Assembly: GCA_025403435.1 (NCBI GenBank)
Contig: CM046333.1
Span: 32,323,521 to 32,387,520, forward strand
Reading direction: 5' to 3'
DNA: 64,000 nucleotides
Origin: Artocarpus heterophyllus
Taxonomy: Eukaryota; Streptophyta; Magnoliopsida; Rosales; Moraceae
In this document: in pieces, positions 56,830-64,000 of the stretch
How positions within the stretch are numbered: the stretch's first letter is position 1
How the letters are laid out: the number at the start of each line of letters is the position of its first letter
Notes under the pieces: generated by a model
Databases searched by the model: none
Told to the model about the DNA's origin: nothing
Seen by the model: only the letters and a program-made list of their open reading frames with translations
Position numbers and translations under genes: made by a program

Positions 56830-57345
56830 GCAGTGAAGAAACCATGAAATTGTTGAAGAATTTGAGTGTTTAGAGAGAATACAGGCTATAAATTTTTGGA
56901 AAATAAGAGGGTGTTTGAGGCATGTAATGAACACTTTCTTTGAAGGTGTTATTTGCCTTCACTTATTCAAGTTTGTTAAAAAGTTTAACGGCAAACTACC
57001 CCTAAAATACAACAAACACTTAATCACAATATATAGCAACAATATTGTGTTCTAGAACATGATATGAAACTTGTAAAATTCTACAGATTTAATAAAGATA
57101 AGGGTGTCATTTCATAAATGGATACAACCTTAAGCCATATAACCTTTTTATATAAAGAAACCTCTTTATTTGTAAAGATATATATTCATATATCAATATA
57201 ACTACTGCAACAGATATGTGTGTTGCTAATATGTGTTCAAGCTTATATAAAAACATACCACTAATGAATACACCGATTCAGAACAAGGTTAAAAGACACA
57301 TAATTTTATCACATATTATCTCAGATTGACGTCACGACGCTAACT
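56790..57345. repeat. Paralogous copy of reductase-intron sequence without the 4.1-kb element
   Basis: Aligns in the same orientation with 16560-17019 joined to 21111-21235. It reads CAGATATGTGTGTTGCTAAT (57203-57222) where the intron has the inserted element, so it shows the pre-insertion state. It could be a dispersed repeat or part of a segmental duplication. No reductase exon lies next to it. Confidence 0.65.
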
Positions 57346-57356
57346 GAAAATTATAA

Positions 57357-57508
57357 GGACCGTTTGGTATTGTTTTTAAAATAGATAAAAATATTTTAAT
57401 TTTAAAAAATAAAAATTTTTAAAAATTATATTGAGAGTTTTTAAAATTTTACCTCAAAAAATATACAAAAATATTTTTAAAAATACTTAAAACAAAAACA
57501 AACGGGCC
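57357..57508. mobile_element. Short MITE-like inverted-repeat element
   Basis: GGACCGTTTGGTATTGTTTT at the left and AAACAAACGGGCC at the right form imperfect terminal inverted repeats around about 120 bp of A/T-rich sequence with AAAATATTTT words. Target duplication not clear. Confidence 0.5.
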
Positions 57509-60500
57509 ACAATTTCATAAAATAACATAGGAGTAACCGGCTTTATAACCACCGCCAGTTACCCATTCTATCAACGCCCCTCAAGCAAAGTCAACCATGT
57601 GGATAAGATCACGATGGTTATGAACGACTGAAGTTTGGAAACTTCAACAGTGCGCAGAAGGACTGTAGAAATGCCGAATAAATATATCGTAAAGATTCCA
57701 ATCTTTAGTTTACAATTTATTGAAATAAAAAATTGAAAAAAATTATGTTAATAGGTCATGAATAAGTTGTCCACTACAATTTATGATCCTTTTAAATTAA
57801 ACGCTTACTTGCAATAATATTTTTTTAGGATTTTTTGGTAAGTGATTATTTTTTAAACTTTTTTTAAGTAAACGGTGGAAGTTTTTGAAAATTAAGGAAA
57901 TATTTTTAATACGTTAATGATAATTTGTACTTTATCTTATCACTATTCAAGTATGTGGTTATCAAAGATTATCTAGTATTAGTTAGTAATTGATCAATTA
58001 CACTTAAAATATACCGATTTGATAATAATAAATCATTAGTAGACAAATGATTAACTAAGTCATCAGTGATAAATTATAGTTAATTAGTGATTTATTAATG
58101 TTAATTAATGATGTATAATAATGATGTACCAGTATCTATCAAGGATAAACAACTATAAAAATAAAAATAAATAAAAAATAAATAAAAATGTTATTTCTTT
58201 AATTTTTAAAAAGTTCAGCCATTTATTTAAAAAAAAGATAACCAAAAGTAAACCATTTGTCTACTTTTCTCTTTGTTTTAGATACCAACAAAATATTTCT
58301 TTACAACCATCTTATTTATATCACACAACTTTTAAGTATCGACTTAAACGTTAGATTTACAATTTTTTATTTAATCTGGATATATACTTAAGTTGATTGG
58401 GCCCTTTGATCACTATTATTAGGTCCTAACAAACTTATAAATCAAGTTATATCTATGATAATAATTAGATATTTTTGTAATAAGCAGATAATGAAATTGC
58501 AACAATAAAACAAAATAAAAATACTACACAAGAGATTTATAATAGTTCACTTAGAATTAAGTTATGTCTGCCGTCAAGATATGCTTCACTACATGGTGAA
58601 CTTGGTACAAATTACAGTTGCTCTTTCGAAACAGTGTAAATAAACAAGAAACGGAGACTTTTGGCAATAACAAATGAGTGAAATGAATTAGCAAGAGCTT
58701 CTAGTAGGAATTTGGAGTTGAATCCTTCAAACATGTCTGCAGCCTATTTATAGAGGCTTTCCTTGAGATAATGGGCTTTTGTTAGTGGGAATAGGCCTAA
58801 ATAGTGCCGAGTGAAGTGAGACACGTGTCATATATGCTCATTAGGCACAAATTTCAAACCACCTTTCTCTGATTTACTACGTGAGTTAGTGGATTTTCAA
58901 CCTTTATTCAGTTACCCCTAACTTTAAATTGTCCACATTGAGTAAAACGAGTATAAAGTTAGATAGAGCTTTTCATGTAATAATTGTCCAACCCTAACCA
59001 TTTAGATCGAGCATATCAAACACAACGTAGACTGAGTCGAGCCATCTTGGTCTACTAATGGTGAGCACATCAAACACAAATCCGCGTCAAACCACATCAC
59101 ATGCGACGAGTACATTTGACGGGCTCGCTTTGTTCGATATGCACATTGAGTCGTGCTATCGGTGAGCCTCATCTTTTTTATTTGATTTTAGCCGGTCCAA
59201 ATCCTACCTAGCACCGGCATATAAATAGTTTCATGTGGTTCATTTAAGATTTTATGGATTCTTTAGATTTATTTATTTATTATTATTATTTTGTACTGTT
59301 GTGTATTCTATTGAGACTTGTTGAATTTTTTGCGGTAGTACGGATGGCCAATGCCCATAAGGGCGGTTTCCAATGAATTCCGGCATTTACTTCTTGGGAT
59401 AAAGGGGTAATCATCGATCGGTGTTTTGGTACCATCAGTCTCACGAAGTATACCAACCGAAAATTGCCTCAAATATTTGGATATCACAACAAATAATAGC
59501 ATTTATTTTAAGAGTATATTTTATAGAGTTTTTATTATTTTTGTATCACGTGTTTTGGGCAAACATCATATTAATAACTTGTTTGAAAATTATAGAAACG
59601 ATACTTTATAGTTTTTAAAAATGTTAATCAAATGCCTTGAGTTCGTATTTTTTGACATAAAATTTTCATTTTATCCTTTTATTAAGGAGCGTCAAATGAA
59701 TTTTGTACAATTATACTAGAAAATCAAAACAAATATTAAATAACTCATCCAAAAAAAAAAGTATATATGTGAATTTATTTGTTTTGTAAGTGTTTTTTGT
59801 TTTTATTTTCTTTTATATTTTTATAAAATAATTTAGAGTTCATTAATAAAAAAAAAAAAGTTAGAAACTTCATGTCACAAAACATGAACTCATGGTACCA
59901 AAATGATAATTTTGAAACCTATAGGATACCATTTTAATATTTTTCAAACAGTAAAATACTAACGTGATGTTTCCTTACAAAATACCAAAATGATAAAAAC
60001 CCTATTTTCTTTTTTAAATACAATGACAACGTTTTAATCTTTGCAAATAGCATAAATCAATCCGAGCCATAATTTGTTACATCTTTCTAAAGAGGCCATG
60101 TAAATACATGTTATCGGTGAGAGAACCCACATATTCATCTTGAAATTGGTGTAGTTTGTCACTCGGCATAAGTTGGCTGTGCTGGGAGGAAGGTAAACTA
60201 ACTCCTTTTTATTTATGTTTACTTATGTCTTTATTTATTTATTGATTAATTTGAGGTAAAAAAGATAAACTAAATATTAAACGCGGTACTGATGCCAATT
60301 CAAACAGAAGTTAGACTTTCCACATGACATGGCCATATCAAATTACCAATTGACCTAGGAAAGCAACAAAAAAACTGAAATGTTCTATGCTCTTTGGTAA
60401 AGAACACAATGTTTCACTCTAAATGTTTCTAAAGTCTATACATAGCTGCAAAATTATTGCAGATCAGATTTCAAATAACCAAGTTTGCAGATGAACCATG

Positions 60501-62335
60501 TAAATATGAAACATAAAAATGACATCCTAATAAAAGCAACAAATTCACTGTTTTAAAGTAGAGAAATCAAACTTGCCCCGAGTAGTGTGTACCAAAAAAG
60601 TTCGTTAATATTTTGATTCATACTCACAAATAGATTGCACTTCAATCCCTGTTCGAAAGTCCAGGGGCACACTTGGTAACTACAATTAGCCGTTATCGTA
60701 GCGTTCATCTTCACAAGTAGATTTGCTCTTCAAATTTACTAGTTTTTAAAGTAACATACTGCAAAATTCCAAATCCCAACACAGTGTGGCTGCTAAGGCT
60801 CTTTAGTTCTCTAATCAAATCAGCAACCAATTACACACACAGAATCCACAAATTTAGAGAATACATAAAATTCACTTTTGACTAAAATTTCATATTGAAG
60901 TTAAGGATAACGCCAATAAAAATTACGAATACCAAGCAACACAAAAATCAGTAAATATAAGCAGGCCGGGGATGATAGGGTCAACTAGAGCAATGTTCGT
61001 GCATTTCTAAAGGCAATCTAAAGCAATTTGGGATTTCCTTCAGGTCATCGTTTCCTTTCTTAACCCATTTTTTATTTCTGCACTTCAAATAGATATGCAA
61101 TTGGGTTGCAGGACAAAAGCTTCGAAGCTAACCAAGTTATTTTATCATATGGCAGAATAGCAGAGCCAATCTCCAGTTCTAGTTACCCAAGTTTGGAGGA
61201 TTTACCGCTGTCTTAAATGGTTCTCTGTTGCTCAACCAAAGGTATTCATCAATCTCACCAGGCATTCCATCAAGTTAATCAAAAATCTCGTGAGCTATAA
61301 TCCCCAGCTACACAAATGACGGCTACATTCCCTATGACAGGGTATGGTATGTCCATATCTAAAGTTGTTCGGACAGTGCTTCCACATCCTACCTTTGGCA
61401 GCACAAAAGAAACGACACAACAACACGGCAGAAGTAAACTAGAGTAAGCACTTCATACCATCACACAGCTCATCGAACAATAGTCCATTAATCCAATAGC
61501 AGAGTACTTCAAATTTCTTTACAATTGATCATTTTCCAGCAAATATTTTTGACGCAATCTCTATAATTGTAGTACCTCCTATCTTATCGAAGGAAAAAAA
61601 AGTCCCTCCTTCCCTTCTCTTGAATTGTATTTGACCAATTTCAGACGCCCTCCGCTACAACATGGAATGGTCTACAAGGTCTATAACTTTGCATAAAACC
61701 TAAGGAGAATAAAATCTATGGTCTACAATGTCTGACTTCCTCGTATCAGGTTCAGCATGAATGGATGGAATAATCGGTAGAAACATATATCCAAAACTTC
61801 ATCAAATGAAGACCCACCTAAGGACAAGTATAACTGGCCCTGAGCCTTGAACTCAATCTAATATCTCATTCTTGTTATATAACCATCCTCGTATCCTCAC
61901 GTATCACAATTCAGAATTCAGGTTATGAGAATTCAAATCCAGATCAGCATATCTTATTGTTCTCAATCGAATGAACCAAAAACTCTCTTTCTGAACATAC
62001 ATGAAATTAAGGCGTAGAAGAAATAAATAGAACAGATTGGATAATAGGCAGATCATGGACGAGTTCCTAAAATGAGAAACTAAACTATTTCATGTTACCG
62101 GAGCAAAGCAATCGATTTACCCAACTAACCAAGGAAAAATGGAATTCAGGGCAGATAAAGAACAATCTTCAGAACAAAATTATCCAAATTATACAGTGTA
62201 ATTGGTAATCCTTAACAATCTTCGAAAGAAAATGTCTCTAAAGGTCCTACACCGAAATTGCTCATATATCATTTGGGAGAAAAGATAAAAACAATCCATT
62301 CAATGGAGATTCCGATTACATCTCGTTACTTGCAC
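57509..62335. other. Intergenic stretch and 3' side of the inhibitor-3 gene
   Basis: No gene could be supported. The stretch is AT-rich to about 59900. A word AGCATAAATCAATCC at 60049-60063 matches the end of the TIR element at 6426-7042, but no partner end was found. A minus-strand open frame of 64 codons at 59308-59502 has protein-like composition but no recognised family. The last few hundred bases probably include the 3' UTR of the next gene. Confidence 0.4.
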
Positions 62336-62689
62336 TTACAATTGATCATGATCTGTGGAGCAACATCCCTTGTCGCCGCCTCTGTCGTTGTGGTGGTGAT
62401 CGTCGTCGTTTTCTTGGTCGCTGTCGTCTTCGTCAAAAGGCTTTTGCTTGTGGAAGATGCAGCACTTCTTGGAGCTCTTCTTCTGCATGAACTCGTTGTC
62501 GACGGTGCCTTCTTTCCACGTTACCTGCTTCTTCTTCCTCCGATCAAGGCGCAGCGTTAGGGTTTGCGGCTGTTGCATCTGCGACGACGATGACGATCCG
62601 TCCGATTCGTCTAGCGTAATGGTCGTCGTGGCGGTAGCGGACGACGGTACAAGCGCTGCTCTGGCGCCGGCTCTCACAGGTCTAGCCAT
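62336..62689 (-). CDS. INH3: Protein phosphatase 1 inhibitor-3 (PPP1R11/INH3/YPI1 type)
   Basis: A single-exon gene of 117 residues starting at ATG 62689 and ending at TAA 62338-62336. The diagnostic core is KQVTWKEGTVDNEFMQKKSSKKCCIF at residues 54-79 (read as KQVTW, then TVDNE, then KKSSKKCC). KQVTW is the RVxF-type docking motif that binds the catalytic subunit of protein phosphatase 1. TVDNE and the SSKxCC block are conserved from yeast Ypi1 to animal PPP1R11 and Arabidopsis INH3. The N-terminus is Ala/Thr/Ser-rich, and the C-terminus is acidic then His-rich (residues 86-115), as in plant members. The protein is expected to be small, heat-stable and largely disordered, acting in nucleus and cytoplasm to restrain PP1. 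The length is close to the plant family norm. No neighbour is functionally related. Confidence 0.92.
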   Translation of the reverse strand: MARPVRAGARAALVPSSATATTTITLDESDGSSSSSQMQQPQTLTLRLDRRKKKQVTWKEGTVDNEFMQKKSSKKCCIFHKQKPFDEDDSDQENDDDHHHNDRGGDKGCCSTDHDQL

Positions 62690-63251
62690 GGCGTATTCTG
62701 TACGTCTCCACCCTTTTTTCCCCTTTTATTTTCTTTCCCGTGTCTTGCGTTTAGTTTCCTTTGTTTTTTTTTTTTTTTTTTTTTTTTATTGTTCTTTCTT
62801 TCTCTGCCTCTCTGTCTCTTTTTCTTTTCTTTTTTTTTTCAGGAAAAACGAAATCCTCCCTCCCATCCTTGCTCAGGTGAGAGTGGAATAATAAATAAAT
62901 AAATAAATGTTAGATTTTTAAAATTTTTTAAAGTAAATATTATGTTTCAAAAATATTTACAATAAATAATGTATTTATGATGCAAAAAAAAGATAAATAT
63001 GTTATTTTGAACATAAATCTATTTATTATGTAAATAAAATTATTTTCATTGAAAACAAAGTATAGGTAAATTATTTACACCATATTTTGACATTTATTAC
63101 AAAAATTTTTGTAACATGTTATTTACTATAATTAGTTGTGAAAAGAATGACATTTCTACATTTCCAAAAAAAGATAATAATAACAATAATTATAAATAAA
63201 TAAAATAAATAAATAAAAAAATTTGATTTTAACTAGATGTATTATGCATAA
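62690..63251 (-). other. Upstream region of the inhibitor-3 gene
   Basis: Just upstream of the ATG lie long T/C tracts (62763-62845), read as A/G on the gene's strand, which are common in plant 5' UTRs and core promoters. Beyond 62890 the sequence is AT-rich with short TAAA repeats. No second gene. Confidence 0.45.
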
Positions 63252-64000
63252 TGTTGGAATTAAATATGAAAACGCAGCAAAATGAGCGGATTGTTAACAA
63301 ACAAAAATTTTCTGAAAACTTTGTTCATTGGGAATAGGTATATAATTTTAATTAATAATAGAAAGTTTTAAGAATTTTTACAAACCTTTTAAAGACTATC
63401 AGTGTATCTTAGCTTTCCTCTTTGCTACCACGATCTTCTAAGCCATGTATTCTCACCAATTGAAAAACAAGTGGGCGTCAAACAGTAAGAAAGAATTAAC
63501 CTCACACTTTTTTGGATCTGTACTGTACTCAACACATGAGATAGCAAACCTTTTTTTGAGAAGAACCCTCAGTTTTTCTCTCTAAGTATTCTGTAAAAGT
63601 TACGTGAATGATAGATATGTAAGGATAACTGTTATCTCTACCTTTTTATATCTGAGCAGTTAATTATTTTTTAATTAATTTTAAATTTAAAATAACCACC
63701 ACACAAATATATAGAAAAAGGATATACTCTACATCTCTTATCTCCTTTTGTTTTTAATTTTAATCAAATCCGGTGATTCTTTAACATATACATATATATA
63801 TATATATAAAATATACGTATATGAAAACGTAAACGTCCCTTTTTTTAATTATTTTGAAACAAATTCGTAATATATATATATATATAATATGTATATACAA
63901 CTTTATACGTTTGAACAATTTTGTTTACCTATTATATATAAACATATATTAATATATAATAAAATCTTTCATATATAATATATTAAAATTTAAAATAAAT
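63252..64000 (-). repeat. Second C-family LTR, cut by window end
   Basis: It starts TGTTGGAATTAAATATG and matches 50062-50460 in order (AACAAACAAAAATTTTCTG, AACTTTGTTCATTGGGAATA, AGTTTTTCTCTCTAAGTATT). The left flank is not a primer site, so it is either the 3' LTR of a minus-strand element continuing to the right or a solo LTR. Similarity weakens after about 63660. Confidence 0.85.

Noticed and set aside
59308..59502. 64-codon minus-strand frame with protein-like composition
   Set aside because: I could not link it to any organellar or nuclear family and it has no supporting context, so it is mentioned only in the intergenic entry.
62448..62891. 147-codon plus-strand frame opposite the inhibitor-3 gene
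   Set aside because: It is the antisense shadow of the INH3 coding frame followed by a T-rich tract; the conserved motifs are on the minus strand.

Overview
The window is nuclear DNA of a flowering plant, most likely a dicot. It is AT-rich and intron-bearing, and LTR retrotransposons with plant-type primer-binding sites (tRNA-Met complement TGGTATCAGAGC) dominate it. Only two host genes can be supported. One is a five-exon minus-strand gene (15206-23061) for a eugenol/isoeugenol-synthase-like NAD(P)H reductase of the PIP family. The other is a compact single-exon minus-strand gene (62336-62689) for protein phosphatase 1 inhibitor-3 (PPP1R11/INH3 type). No rRNA, tRNA, CRISPR or bacterial-type system was seen.

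Layout. 1-7600: decayed repeats, including an LTR-like remnant, a gypsy-type primer-site remnant near 3160, a duplicated RNase H pseudogene on the minus strand (5331-5915), a TIR element carrying a 62-bp minisatellite (6426-7042) and inverted repeat arms. 7600-15200: T-rich degenerate repeats, a solo copia LTR (9563-11584) and a three-unit tandem repeat (14341-14864). 15206-23061: the reductase gene, whose 6.5-kb second intron holds a 4,081-bp LTR-type element (17025-21105) with a perfect 5-bp target duplication. 23842-40961: copia element A (minus strand, target duplication GAAGT), split by a complete copia element B (29374-39704, plus strand, target duplication AACCC). B's 5' LTR in turn carries a 663-bp hAT element (31140-31802, 8-bp duplication). 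42992-52030: copia element C (minus), with a truncated 3' LTR. 52031-52814: a piece of a B-type LTR. 53186-55697: short copia element D (minus), which has lost gag, protease and integrase. 55832-57508: several MITEs and a paralogous copy of reductase-intron sequence that acts as an empty site for the 17-21 kb insertion. 57509-62335: no recognisable gene. 63252-64000: a C-type LTR running off the window.

All four copia polyproteins are broken by stops and frameshifts. Several in-frame stops in A and B stand where a tryptophan or glutamine codon is expected, which fits G-to-A/C-to-T decay of methylated DNA. The least expected signal is an array of 12-bp near-palindromes (consensus TCGGCAGGCCGA) spaced 21-23 bp apart. 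About nine units lie in the leader of element B, and two to four units lie upstream of the TATA box in each B-family LTR, including the solo LTR. Element A's leader shows another regulatory-looking signal: three strong GC-rich hairpins and a cluster of seven W-box cores.
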